64,000 nucleotides of DNA, taken from positions 63,795,729 to 63,859,728 of the forward strand of contig CM067298.1 in NCBI GenBank assembly GCA_034231615.1. The letters run 5' to 3'. The notes under the pieces are model-generated. The model was not told the origin of the DNA. It saw nothing but the letters and a program-made list of their open reading frames with translations, and made no database searches. Source of the stretch: Meghimatium bilineatum. Its lineage: Eukaryota > Mollusca > Gastropoda > Stylommatophora > Philomycidae. Made by a program: the position numbers and the translations under genes. Position 1 is the stretch's first letter; each line of letters begins with the position of its first letter. Positions 1 to 10,595 of the stretch are shown here, piece by piece.

Positions 1-423
1 AATTATCAGCACTGTTTAAGCAGTAAAAATACATATGTGCAGTTAATATGTTTAAGAAAATGTATTATTAGAAAGGCAGTGAGCCTATGGAAAACAAAAA
101 CAATCCGCAAGAGATCTACGGGATAAAAGAGTTTGACATGCATTGGTTTCAGACTGCCATGATGACAGAAAGTGTTCGTGAATAAGAAATGGAAGTTGAA
201 CTAAACGTTCTAATTTTGTTTCTGATTATAGTTTTGTATCTTCTTATTCTTCAACGTCCATTGCCAAATGTTCCAGTATAACGTATTGGAAAATAGGTTG
301 TGCTATTGATTATATTTTAGCTATGATTTCTGCGTATTTGGGCCTGAAACATTCGTCTTTATATGACTTCTGAGACACTTTACTTTGATTCTCTGTGAGA
401 AGGGAAAGTCAATTCCATCTTAC
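1..423. other. AT-rich sequence, no gene
   Basis: No coding signal is recognised. The stretch at about 235-375 weakly resembles a decayed SINE-M on the minus strand: a TTC-rich start, then words like ATTTCTGCGTATTTGGGCC and TGAAACATTCG, which parallel positions 6370-6400. I would not call it more firmly. Confidence 0.3.
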
Positions 424-966
424 ATTCGCCTTAGTCGCGCTCTGTGATATGTTTTGTTAGGTAACAGTGTTCGCCTTAATCGCGCGCTGTGATATGTTTT
501 GTTTGGTAACAGTGTTCGCCTTAAACGCGTTCTGTGATATGTTTTGTTAGGTAACAGTGTTCGCCTTAGTCGCGCTCTGTGATATGTTTTGTTAGGTAAC
601 AGTGTTCGCCTTAGTCGCGCTCTGTGATATGTTTTGTTAGGTAACAGTGTTCGCCTTAATCGCGCTCTGTGATATGTTTTGTTAGGTAACAGTGTTCGCC
701 TTAGTCGCGCTCTGTGATATGTTTTGTTAGGTAACAGTGTTCGCCTTAATCGCGCTCTGTGATATGTTTTGTTAGGTAACAGTGTTCGCCTTAATCGCGC
801 TCTGTGATATGTTTTGTTAGGTAACAGTGTTCGCCTTAGTCGCGCTCTGTGATATGTTTTGTTAGGTAACAGTGTTCGCCTTAATCGCGCTCTGTGATAT
901 GTTTTGTTAGGTAACAGTGTTCGCCTTAATCGCGCTATGTGATATGTTTTGTTAGGTAACACTGTT
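424..966. repeat. 45-bp minisatellite, about 12 copies
   Basis: Near-identical 45-bp units in direct tandem. Each contains CGCGCTCTGTGATATG and TTTTGTTAGGTAACAGTG. Copies differ mainly at one or two positions (TTAGTCGCG or TTAATCGCG). The 45-bp period is a multiple of three and happens to lack stops on the minus strand, so the array reads as a 15-residue repeated peptide. This is a by-product of the period, not a gene. Confidence 0.95.
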
Positions 967-1620
967 ACATGTTGTGAGCACTGTACTCAAAATTCCATTG
1001 TGTGTGTCGCTTTCTAAAATTAAAAAAAAACTATTTCACATTTTAAACATTTGAATGAGTGCATAAAAACAGTATTTCTGACGTCTACGTTTGTTAAAAC
1101 TATCCCCCTACCCATCGTTCAACATCTGTTCATATATATATATATATATATATGTTCACCAATAAATGTTCATACTCCGAAACACCCACACTCCCCGAAT
1201 TATTGAAGTAAATTACGGACTTCAACAGTGTAATGTCTGGATTTTTCCTACGGACGTCATTACATCGTCATCATCATACCAGCCACCATTATCTTTACTT
1301 GAAGATATAATAGGTATTTCCTTATGCATTATTTGTTCAGAATATGTTCTTAAATGAACTGGAAAATTAATATGGAAAACTGACTACGAAGTCAGGTTTC
1401 GTTTATTGGCATATGTTTTTTCTGCCGTATTAAAATATTAAGGAATATACATAATATTCTAGGGAAACAAAAACACTAAGCAGATGCGGCTGGCTATACG
1501 ACAGAAAGGTATGCAACCCACTCTGGCAACAGGACAATAAAATTAGATTGTGTGCCCTCACAAGGGATTTATAAAACATTAGGAGTTCATTTCTTATTAA
1601 CACTTGGACTAATATATTAA
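967..1620. other. AT-rich spacer with a short (TA)n tract
   Basis: No coding or mobile-element signal is recognised. A (TA)n microsatellite of about 10 units lies at 1132-1152. The rest is AT-rich with stops in all frames. Confidence 0.6.
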
Positions 1621-1845
1621 TTACGTCAACAATTAAAGGGGAAGGGGTGGTCTGAGAAAATTTTACAATTGTTGACAGGGGGAGTTCTCGAAAGTTTAAC
1701 GTCAACAGTGATTGTTGACAAGGGCAGTTCACGAAAGTTTAACGTCAACAGTGATTGTTGACAAGGGCAGTTCACGAAAGTTTAACATCAACATTGATTG
1801 TTGACAAGGGGAGTTCAAGAAATGTTCATGTCAACAGTGATGTAT
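1621..1845. repeat. 43-bp minisatellite, about 4-5 copies
   Basis: Units share GATTGTTGACAAGGG and GAAAGTTTAACGTCAACAGT. Unit starts at 1710, 1753 and 1796 give a period of exactly 43 bp. The left-most copies are more diverged. Confidence 0.9.
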
Positions 1846-1859
1846 TTTATCTATCTCTA

Positions 1860-2230
1860 TATTTATATGACGTGGCCTTTTCAAGAATCTTGTGGTTCAC
1901 TGTAATTCTTCGAGATTCTAGTTTCTGCGCAAGCTGTTCAGCTTATCCAAGTGCCATGTTCAGGGCGTCTTTAATACCCTGTGTCCGTTATAGTCTTGGT
2001 CTGCCTCTTGTTATGTTTTTCTGGTACTTTTCCCCCTGGGTGACTAATTTTTCTAAACCAATGTGCATTTTATATGCGCAAATATGTTAGCTTGCGTTTT
2101 TTTTATAGTTGTGAGAAGTAGGTCTTCCTCTATGTGGAGGTCTTTACATGATCTGTGTTGCTTCGTATTTCTGCCCATGGTTTGTTTAGGATTTCTGCCG
2201 GTGATAGTTTTGTACAATTTTAAAAGTGTA
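1860..2230 (-). mobile_element. LINE-F-like C-terminal fragment
   Basis: The minus-strand conceptual translation contains GLEKLVTQG, then TRGRPRL, IKDALNMALG, AEQLAQ and ITVNHK. This is the order seen at the carboxyl end of many APE-type LINE polyproteins (G-[LI]-E-x-L...RGRP...A-E-x-L-A-x-[DN]-R). It matches the better-preserved LINE-F copy near 45300-45420 (LNMTVIDAERLAQDR). Internal stops and a missing reverse transcriptase show a 5'-truncated, dead copy. Confidence 0.6.
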
Positions 2231-2264
2231 TATGATCTGTTTACATTCGACTAATGTCAATAGA

Positions 2265-2817
2265 AAATTCAAAATTCAGTTAGTTAGTCTTGGATTATCG
2301 TCACTGCACTCAAGACAAATCCATAGATGCTCAGATCTTTCCTTGAGTGTATCCGCCAATACATGTTCACTGACGGTTCCAGTAAGCCGTTCATTGACCA
2401 TCATTCTTTCTTGCCCACGAAACCGCTCCTTTCTAGCGACACCACATTTCAAACCATTCTCCCGTATTCTATTCATGGAATAATGGTCATTGTCACTTAT
2501 ACAGTCAATTGCTCATGCATTTCCGGTAGTGCGCTTAAAATGTCTGCCCGATCTATTACCACGCCATTAGCCGTAGTAGCCGCGTGTTCGGCCAAACTAT
2601 CTGCTCTCTCATTACCACGGAATTCCGCATGTACCGGCACAAAAATGAAAGTCACTGGACGCATATAGGAATTCTTCACTGCATCCAGCCACTGTTCCCG
2701 AATGTACATTCTATCAAGCTGAAAATGCGTACCTGACGCATGCATTAAAGAAGGAAGTAAACACAGCAAGAAAGAGAACTGGACACCCCACCTAATAGTT
2801 GCTGCGTCTTCGTGCAC
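2265..2817 (-). mobile_element. LINE-H fragment: RNase H domain and C-terminal tail
   Basis: The minus-strand reading (2817 down to about 2497) gives VTFIFVPVHAEFRGNERADS followed by LAEHAATTANG. This is the final RNase H motif of LINEs, in which HxxxxGNE(R/K)AD carries the last catalytic Asp. A second segment (2476 to 2276) carries FRGQERMMVNERLTGTVSEH and then SEHLWICLECSDDNPRL, the typical family tail. The two pieces lie in different frames around a stop, so the copy is a pseudogene. Related copies are at 6580-6955, 43205-43640 and 51480-51600. Confidence 0.75.
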
Positions 2818-3580
2818 GAAGAGTTTTTAAAAAAAATCCCAAATGGCAGGTTGCTTCCATGAGACCTACTTCACATTTAAGTATTATTTCATCTTGCCAT
2901 CCTGCATGGGTAAGGTCTGACGATCGCCCTATTGTCTATCACACCACCCATTATGCCATAGTAAACTTTCAGTAGATGATATTATATTGATACGTTCCTC
3001 TTGTAGAAGCACACCATTACTTCTTCTGTACAATTACGTGTCCCTGTGTGGTATTACAATCAGAAAATCTAGAATAGTACATAACGCTGAAGAAACTAGA
3101 TGGGATCCTGCCCTGACTAATGACCTAACTGTCAAAGTGCATGTAGTGCCACGATGGATCAGGAAACATCCTATATTTTTCAGTATGGAATGTGTCGAAA
3201 AACAATGATATTCAGAGCCTCAAATCAGGTAAACATGTTGGTTCTGCACACTTGGAAAGCACCTTGGATGGAGGAAGCGTATAGTTGAGTACCCGACACA
3301 CACAAGTGAGAGACTTGGGCGAGACATCTTTTGCTATGAATAATCTCCAGCAGGAAATAATTCTTACAAGGGGAGCTAAAGTCTACGTCTCCAATTATGG
3401 CATGACGCGTAAATTTAGAAATATCAAAATGCCCCTAAAATGTACTGCCTCTTAGTGTAAAACATTTTCTCATAGCATTCCACACCTCTGAGAGTTTAGT
3501 CAGTTGAGTATAAAGCGTTGGAGAAATTACACCACAGAACAATGGAAACAAGAAATAATGGATCGTAATTCCTGGAATAC
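2818..3580. other. Unassigned sequence, part of a dispersed repeat pair
   Basis: No gene is seen. The stretch at about 3330-3500 resembles 61890-62030 in the same orientation. Shared words include CCTAAAATGTAC, CCTCTTAG and AGCATT-CACACC. The element type is unknown. Confidence 0.4.
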
Positions 3581-3589
3581 GAAAAACGA

Positions 3590-3632
3590 AATGTAAAATG
3601 CAAAATGCAAAATGTCAAATGCAAAATTGTAA
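3590..3632. repeat. Short imperfect tandem repeat (AAAATGC-type)
   Basis: About five imperfect 7-9-bp units of AAAATGC, AAATGTC and similar. It is followed by AT-rich sequence without other features up to about 4140. Confidence 0.7.
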
Positions 3633-3639
3633 TCTTTAA

Positions 3640-4145
3640 TTATGCAATTTTAATTGTTTTGTGTGCGCTGGATTTTAAATAAATCATATTTTTTGCATGA
3701 ATTTTTTTCTTCTTCACAGTTTGTGGCAGTGGGAATTGGGTTAAAAATATTTTACGTAATTAAGAATGGAAGGTCTATGAATTCTTGAAAGCTAGCTATT
3801 TACAGAGAAGAGGTGGAGGTCAAACATAGCAGACAATTGTTGACGTAATTTATGGACAGTCCCAGAGTGCTGTAGTGAGGAAGTGCGACTAGCGATTACG
3901 AAGTCAATGACAGTAGAGATGGCGATGAACGTGTTCAGCCATAAATGTGGCAATATTTCAGGATTATTGTTGAGAAAGATATTTTTATAGAGCGCCTTCT
4001 GCGTTCTCTGACTGCACCATAGGTCGTAATGGTCAGTGACTGCAATGTGTCGAATTATGTCCGAGGAATAAGGAGATTAATTGACGTTTGATAATTCAGT
4101 AGACAGTGGTAGACATCAGCACAAAATATCCTTTGCGAACATCTA
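3640..4145. other. Unassigned AT-rich sequence
   Basis: All six frames are broken by stops. No repeat or motif is recognised. Confidence 0.5.
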
Positions 4146-4596
4146 TACCTTGTTAAACCAGACATATATACAGTGTTAAACCTAACATCTATACCGTGTT
4201 AAACCAAACATCTATACCGTATTAAACCGAACATCTATACCGTGTTAAACCGAACATCTATACCGTGTTAAACCAGACATCTATACCGTGTTAAACCGAA
4301 CATCTATACCGTGTTAAACCGAACATCTATACCGTGTTAAACCGAACATCTATACCGTGTTAAACCGAACATCTATACCGTGTTAAACCGAACATCTATA
4401 CCGTGTTAAACCAGACATCTATACCGTGTTAAACCGAACATCTATACCGTGTTAAACCAGACATCTATACCGTGTTAAACCGAACATCTATACCGTGTTA
4501 AACCTAACATCTATACCGTGTTAAACCGAACATCTATACCGTGTTAAACCGAACATCTATACCGTGTTAAACCTAACATCTATACCGTGTTATACT
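4146..4596. repeat. 23-bp minisatellite, about 19 copies
   Basis: The unit includes CCGTGTTAAACCGAACATC with a period of exactly 23 bp (for example starts at 4261 and 4284). Two variants alternate, ACCAGACAT and ACCTAACAT. The leftmost unit is the most diverged. Confidence 0.95.
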
Positions 4597-4819
4597 CCCA
4601 GTTCGTTATTTCTTCGCTCCCAACTTACAACCAAAAGTTTTACTTGCATAAATTCTGTGGTATTCTAAAATGTAAAACAACTTCATATGAAATTTGTATA
4701 CTTCTTGATGGAACGGAATACTTATAGAAATGATAGGAGAGCATAGCTGTATCCAGTTTCTAATATGTGAGTATTATACATTGATCATGATAGATCCGTA
4801 TATAACACTGATCTATGAG

Positions 4820-5215
4820 AGCTGGAAAATTTCATTATCATCAGAAAAGAAACTATTGGGTTTCGAAAACAAACGCCACTGTAGCGAATTCAAAGCGAAC
4901 GAAAAATTCAGAGAAGAGACACATCAAAACTACATCACAGATGTTATTAGAAAACTCCGTTGGTCCTACATCGGACATGTCCTACGCTCAGACAGTAAAA
5001 TAATACACCCCCCAATCTCTAGCATGGATAACAATAGACAGAAGAGCCAGGGGTAGACCAAAGGAAACGCTGAAGAAAAGTAATTTGATAAATTAAAACA
5101 AATAATATTCATACTATCCAAGAACTGCACATGACAGCATTTAACAGACATAATTGGAGAGATCTGACCTCTGCGTTATGCGCTAACTTCAGCTATAAAG
5201 GACAACGTATGAATG
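4820..5215 (+). mobile_element. LINE-B C-terminal fragment
   Basis: The plus-strand translation gives FENKRHCSEFKANEKFREET, then VIRKLRWSYIGHVLRSD, a conserved LINE carboxyl-terminal block ([RK]RWxxIGHVLRxD). A frameshifted RGRPKE-like segment and a weak RIGEI-PLRYAL ending follow. A second copy with the same ending lies at 18560-18890. It is 5' truncated and lacks reverse transcriptase. Confidence 0.75.
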
Positions 5216-5540
5216 GATGAAAGTTGACACCACAATCCCCTATGAGCTTAATCGCGATAATGATGTGCGCGACATAAAACCACGCCTACGAGTTTACATT
5301 CTAAATTAGTTATCTCAACTATTATCTGAGATTGGTTTAAACAAGTAGTCGCATGTGGTTGCAGTGCACCCCCCCCCCCCCACGGCCACACACACACCGT
5401 ATAATTAAAATTGAACTATAAAGCGTACGGCTAATCAATCAGTACACTAACAACAGTAATGTCGTATGCCGCTATTTTATATGTATATATTCCTTAGAAT
5501 ATAGAATATTCTAAGATATTCTAAGATAATATTAATAGGG
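5216..5540. other. Low-complexity spacer
   Basis: Contains a C homopolymer of about 12 at 5371-5382 followed by a short CA-rich tract. No coding signal. Confidence 0.6.
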
Positions 5541-5830
5541 AGAAAATCATGGAAAGAGATACAAATAAAAGAAAAACAAATAAAGAAGTGCTAAAGACAC
5601 TTAATATGAAGAAAGAACTACTACGAGAAATAAAGATCAGGCTTACTTGAAGATAAAGTCAAAGGGAGGCGAGCAAGAGTTAGGCAGCGATACAAGTGGG
5701 AGAGTAACATAACACGATGGACAGATTGCAGTCTAGCAGAGTACACCACCAAGACAAGTGATAGACGATGTTGGAGATCCGTTGCAGCCAGCCTTCGTTG
5801 CGGAGACTGCACTTGATGATGATGGTATTC
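5541..5830 (+). mobile_element. LINE-A C-terminal fragment
   Basis: The translation shows NKEVLKTLNMKKELLREIKI, a collapsed region where GHIKRHDTLL would lie, then remnants of RGRQRYKWESNIT and RCWRSVAAS-LRCGD in shifted frames. It ends with a (GAT)-type tail (TTGATGATGATGG) seen on other LINE-A copies. Several frameshifts; dead. Confidence 0.75.
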
Positions 5831-6262
5831 CTTATTTTTAAGAAATCCTGCTAGTCATCGTGCCCTCGCGTCCTTTCCTTTTCTGTCCAGCAATTTGTTT
5901 TCTTATTTTCTTCCAACGACGAACAATCACAGTCACAATGATGAATAATTCCCAGAGGCCATCTACAGGAAGCAGATCTGTGCTCACTACGGTATGCATA
6001 TATTCATAAGACAAATTTAGAGGCCTAAAGGTGTTTTCAATTCACATATTTATCTAGTTGTGAATTGTCAATGGGAAACTCAGACTATAGTTTTTTTTGC
6101 TAAGTTCTAGATTTCAACTTTTGCACATCTACTACAAAATCACATGAATGCATTGTTCATGATCTAGACGTGTTGTCTAAGAATTGTAGGTAGGTTTAAA
6201 CGGACTTCCAATACGTTATCTCTTGTACTGACGGTGCATTATGGAAGTCTGCATCCTGTCTC
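5831..6262. other. Unassigned AT-rich sequence
   Basis: No gene or known repeat is recognised between LINE-A and SINE-M. Confidence 0.5.
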
Positions 6263-6563
6263 ATATTATGAGTTCCTCTCTTCTTCTTCTTCTGCGTTCG
6301 TTCTCAAACTCCTGTAGATTAGCAGGATGTAGTCCGGAGAACGGAATGAGTTGTCATATGAACGGAATGCGATATCTGCGCATTTCAGCCTGACACATTC
6401 GACTTCAGCGTGGCTTTGGGTCACTGACACTATATGGGATGGGACAGCCAACTCATCCCATAACCTCTTTAGTCGCCTCTTACGACATGCATGGAAGGTA
6501 AACAGTGTTGCTATTCTTTGTTCCCATTTCGGACCCGGCAACACTCGGGCGATATTATGAGTT
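6263..6563 (-). mobile_element. SINE-M copy with perfect 12-bp target-site duplication
   Basis: ATATTATGAGTT occurs at 6263-6274 and again at 6552-6563, bracketing a 277-bp insert (6275-6551). On the minus strand the insert starts TATCGCCCGAGTGTTGCCGG and carries GTCGTAAGAGGCGACTA (6470-6486 on plus), a core like that of Meta-type SINEs. It ends in a (GAA)n tail, seen as TTCTTCTTCTTC on plus. The duplication and tail are the signature of LINE-mediated retroposition. I see no clear tRNA head. Other copies are at 35964, 42480 and, diverged, 24071 and 27560. Confidence 0.85.
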
Positions 6564-6579
6564 AAGACTGCCGATTATC

Positions 6580-6955
6580 ATTTGCAAACATCGAACAAGT
6601 CCATATTTGCCACGATCACCGACTCAAAAATCTAACAGAGTGTAGCGGCCGACAGCTCCAAGACGATGTTAATGTATCCATCTCTGCATATATCTATTAT
6701 GTTTATCATGTCGAGCTGTACCAGTCTTGAAATCCAACTCGCTCAGTTTTAAGATCGACAGTGATTCACACTTTTGAAAAATTCTTCTGAGCGGACGATG
6801 TACCTTAACGCATTAACTTTGTCAGATCTATCCATTGATGTACATACTGACAATGTGAACATGCTCGCCAGTGTATCAGCTCGCTCATTGCATTTGACCA
6901 CAACGTGCAGGTACGATTATAAAAGTAATTTTTCTAGTCACGTATTGTATCAATA
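6580..6955 (-). mobile_element. Decayed LINE-H (RNase H and tail)
   Basis: The minus-strand reading near 6950-6770 gives MTRKITFIIVPARCGQMQ and then NG-IDRSDKVNALRYIV. It aligns in order with TFIFVPVHAEFRGNERAD and NGVVIDRADILSALPE of the copy at 2497-2817. Lower down (6580-6640), nucleotide words match that copy's SEHLWICLECSDDN tail. GNERAD is lost and there are several stops. An old fragment. Confidence 0.45.
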
Positions 6956-6963
6956 ACTCCACC

Positions 6964-7375
6964 AATTAACGGCGAACGATTCCCGTTTCAATTGTGCGGA
7001 TAATGTTCATTGATTCATTAAGTATGCATTAGAATAGTTATGTGACATCAGCCATGAACAGTACCTTCGTCACAGATTTTGTCTGGTTTTGTTCTGAAGG
7101 CATACTGAATTTTTAGACTGAATTGTATTCATTCTAGACCGTGTAAAATAAGTTCAAGTACAACATTGAGGATGAATGATTAACCCATAGTTATTGATTA
7201 TTGAATCATTTTCTGTAATCATATCGTGAATGAGCACCCTGACTTTTGTAGCCACCGTATCCTACAACTTCTATCGAGTATAATCACTACAGAAAAGGTA
7301 CCCAGTAATGCAGGCACAGTGGGTGTCCACTCCTTCTTAGGATCAACGAAAGTACGGTCGTATACGTTATTGTTG
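6964..7375. other. Unassigned sequence
   Basis: No coding or repeat signal is recognised. Confidence 0.45.
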
Positions 7376-7379
7376 TTAT

Positions 7380-7966
7380 GTTCCTCCAGGGCCATAGGCG
7401 GCGCATAGGGCAGAAACCATAGCTTTCCATTTCTGTCTGTGTGTTGCCAGGTCTTTCAATTATTGCGTGTTGTTTAGGTTAATGGATATGCCTTCTCTAT
7501 TAATGGTTCTTCGTAGAGTTTCTCTAGCTCTCCCTCTTCTTCTTACTCCGGGTGGCACCCACTATAGTGACTGCTGGGGAATTCTTAGGCTGTTCATTCT
7601 GAGAACATGGCCGATTTAAGTTCAACGCCTTTGTCTAACGAAGGAAGACATATAGGTTCGTTTGCTTTCCTCTCTTATAGTAGTGTTAGATTTAAAGGCA
7701 ATCCTCTTGACATTCAGAATGGTACGTAGGCATTTGTTTTCAAAGGAGTCTAGTCTCTTATCTGTGGCTTTTGTGGCTTTCCAACTTTCGCACCCATATG
7801 ATAGAATAGGGATGATGTTGGAGTTAAATGGTCGTATACGTGTCTCATATATAGTCTGCTTGTCACAACCATGATCTATCCATTTTTGAGCCTTGGGCTC
7901 TCCTAAGTTCTTTTGCCTCCACTTGTATCTTTGCCTACATCTCTCTCGTCCTCTTTCTCTCAACAA
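7380..7966 (-). mobile_element. LINE-I C-terminal fragment
   Basis: From 7966 downward the minus strand encodes RCRQRYKWRQKNLGEPKAQK, then KQTIYETRIRPFNSNIIPIL, SYGCESWKATKATDKRLDSF and ENKCLRTILNV. This is the YGCESW...F..KCLR.IL block that follows the reverse transcriptase in many LINEs. Beyond a stop at 7622 come pieces of GHVLRMNSLRIPQQSL and finally DLATHRQKWKAMVSALCAAY then GPGGT, the typical last residues. The 114-codon open segment suggests moderate age. Confidence 0.8.
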
Positions 7967-8484
7967 CTACCACTTTTTAGGAAGTTTAATATGAAAATAA
8001 ATAAACAATAAATGGTAGTTATGCAGATCAGTAAGTCAAAAAATCCTTGCTTACTTTCTTTTATAGTGGAATAGTCACAACTGAATTTTCTGACAATTTC
8101 TCTAGTTGCAAGTCCAATGGCAAACATAACAGCATCTTGCCATTGCTCTTGTGATGTAAGTCGAGTAAAGAGAAAAAACATTAATATACTTTCTTTCGAT
8201 AGCATCTAGATAATGCATTTTACGCGAGTAAACATTCTGAATATGTGTGCCAAGTTTCAACCTGTTTCGACTTTTAATATAGTCTGAATGTATTTATTTG
8301 CTTATATCCACGTTGAGCACGATGGGACTGCACCAACTTCATCACTTGAACGCGTTCTTGATTGAGAAATCGCCCAACTATATAAACACTTTAAGGATGA
8401 CAACAAATATCATTTTCGATGCGGTTTACTGGTTGCTAGTATAAACTTTAAAATGTAAATTATAGCAACTATTTGTCCGGTTCT
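7967..8484. other. Unassigned AT-rich sequence
   Basis: No motif is recognised. Short open frames here show no protein-like features. Confidence 0.5.
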
Positions 8485-8685
8485 GTGGCTGTGTCTGTGA
8501 AGGCCAATGTACCGAGTTCGATTCGCACCACAGGCAATTGTGCATCCGGACCGTTCAGAAAGCACTGGCAAACTACTGAGCGTATTTATATTGACTAGAA
8601 AACCACTACAACCAAAAAACGCTGAGTTTATAGCCACATCCTGAATAGGATATGCTACCAAAAAGTATACATTAAATGTATGGGA
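8485..8685 (+). mobile_element. SINE-P copy (tRNA-like head)
   Basis: Contains a B-box-like ACCGAGTTCGATTCGCACC (8511-8529). The body includes CCGTTCAGAAAGCACTGGCA and CTGAATAGGATATGCTA. The same order of blocks recurs at 59085-59290, which shows a dispersed family. The B box suggests a pol III-transcribed, tRNA-derived SINE. Ends are not resolved. Confidence 0.65.
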
Positions 8686-8882
8686 AGGTCCTTTGGCAGT
8701 AACCAGCTGTCAGTGATAAAAATAATTCGTTATGTACTAAGCCGCAGGAAATGTTAGGTGAGTTGGTCCTTTCCCTTCCTTGCTGTTGTATCAGATGCAC
8801 AATAACAGCTGGGTCTATTGGGAGAAGCAGTTTTGTGAGACATGACATCACGTCCCGAATGTTGTTTGTACAGTATAGTATA

Positions 8883-9305
8883 CACTAGCGCAGGTGTCGG
8901 GTACCTTTTTGTCTGAGTGAGACATGGACACCACATATTTTGAAAAGTAATTCATTGAGAGTCATACATTATGTTTAAAACTAAAAATTCAAGTAAATGT
9001 GTGCATTTTGTGTAATTTCAACACTAGAAGTACAATAATTATGTCTCTGAATTCGTTTTAATAAGTTATGGTGTTGCTAATCTGTAATGAGTATTTCTTA
9101 CCATCAATGCGAATTCTGGTGATGAGCTGCAGTAGACTTTAGCTCATTTGTAGAAAGAAATATTGATATCCAATGAATATGTAGATCAAAGGAGTCTAAA
9201 GAAACATTTTTTGGATAATCGAACACTTGTCTGCGAGCCAGATTTAGCCATCAATAGAGCCACATCTGGCTCGCAAGCCATGTGTTCCCGACCCCTGCAC
9301 TAGCG
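8883..9305. mobile_element. Non-autonomous hAT transposon with perfect 8-bp TSD
   Basis: CACTAGCG occurs at 8883-8890 and 9298-9305, bracketing a 407-bp element (8891-9297). Its ends are CAGGTGTCGGGTACC (left) and, read inward from the right, CAGGGGTCGGGAACAC. CAGGGGTCGG-type ends with an 8-bp duplication are diagnostic of hAT transposons. A subterminal hairpin with perfect 11-bp arms (GCGAGCCAGAT) lies at 9233-9243 and 9264-9274. No transposase is encoded, so it is a miniature passenger mobilised in trans. Confidence 0.9.
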
Positions 9306-10325
9306 CATACGTAAAACACAAAGTCGTTCAGCTTTACAATGAACCATCAAACTATAGAGATGTCAAAATACAATTAACACTATACAAGAGTTTCAAAATA
9401 TCAACCTTCAGTTTTTTTTCTAGACAATACAAGACAAACAGTAAAAATAATAGTACTATCACGGCAGACATTTATAATCAGAGACACACACACGGTAATA
9501 ATAAAGTACGCATACACAAATATTGGTATGAGTTATTGGTTTGACGATGATGATGATTCACGATCTTACTACAGGAGTTCTACGATCGTACATGCATGAA
9601 GACTTCGACTGTTCTGTATGATTTTAGTTACTTGAGAGTAGATATGTTTTAATGTCCGTTTAAAGCATTAAATAATACAATTAAGAAGCATGGAAAAATT
9701 ACAGAAAATAATCAGACTGGCTGGCGAGATTTGACACATGCGTGTTCAGTTCTATTTTTTCTTCAAGCTTGAGTCAAATTTTCCGAATTAAATGTCAAAA
9801 TCAGAAAACGTGGTGACTTAACTTAACCAGAGAATTTGTGTCAGCTGAGAGAACATGGTTTAAATCATGTCTGCTATCTTCTGATAGTTTACAGCTCACA
9901 TGCGATGTTTGTCCCATTTGTAGAGTCCAATTCTTAACAAGTAATTTCTCTTCGGTTTCCATTGGATATGATCACAATCCCCAGAACTAAATTTGCTTAG
10001 TTCTTTCCTCCAGCATAATCTAGTCCTTTCCCGGTCCGTATTACAACGAGGGCCTGGGTTTTATAGTTCAGATTGCGAAGAATAAGGTCATCGTCTTCAT
10101 TCAAGCATGTTGTAAGAAGTGACCAAGAAGGTTGGGGGATAGGCTGGCAACCTGTCACATATGAAAAATTATCGTTGTCACTTCATGTATTGTCTCAATT
10201 ACTTACTTTCTGTCTTCTATCAAATGATCCCAATAGATGACGAATAAATGCAGACCGTTTTCTTTCTATTGATGATGTAGTCAACGTTGTTGCAGGCTTC
10301 TGAAAATTGGTTTATGGTTGTCTGC
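9306..10325. other. Unassigned sequence, about 1 kb
   Basis: No gene, repeat or transposon signature is recognised, apart from a short GAT run near 9545-9557. Confidence 0.5.
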
Positions 10326-10334
10326 ATACTCTAC

Positions 10335-10595
10335 TTGGAGCCGCGTATCGCAGTGGTTAGCATACTGGCTTTGCATATGAGTGATCCTGGGTTCATTCCC
10401 CTGTTGAGGCGGAAATATTTTTCAGATCGCAACGGCTCCCGGGTCGACCCAGCCTTACATGGGTACCGGATTAATCCGGGAAGTAAAGAATGCGAGGGAG
10501 AGGAGATGGCTACCGCCCTTATTTGCAGTGCTTCTGAAATGTGAGATTGCTAACATCTCTCACCCCTACGTCATTAATAAATATTATGGGTTACT
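10335..10595 (+). mobile_element. SINE-1 copy (tRNA-derived)
   Basis: The tRNA-like head is at about 10338-10402: an A-box-like TATCGCAGTGGTTAGCA and a B-box-like GGGTTCATTCCC (10389-10400). The body continues with GGATTAATCCGGGAAGTAAA. The 3' end is CACCCCTACG...TATGGGTTA, shared with the copy at 33994-34245 and resembling the end of LINE-E. It lies directly against LINE-C. Confidence 0.75.

Noticed and set aside
420..962. 180-codon repetitive minus-strand open frame (LPNKTYHRARLRRTL units)
   Set aside because: It is the 45-bp minisatellite read in a phase without stops. The period is a multiple of three. No start context or non-repeat coding extension.
2327..2668. Plus-strand MFTDGSSKPF, resembling the YTDGS start of RNase H
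   Set aside because: The minus strand of the same region carries the coherent LINE-H RNase H and tail in order, so the plus-strand match is antisense coincidence.
4146..4596. CRISPR-like array
   Set aside because: Units are contiguous 23-bp tandem repeats with no unique spacers, in an animal genome. The same holds for every other array here.
10338..10402. Possible functional tRNA gene
   Set aside because: A and B boxes are present, but there is no cloverleaf-consistent acceptor end and a conserved SINE body follows. Same for 34000-34060, 29734-29787, 56887-56898 and 59130-59148.
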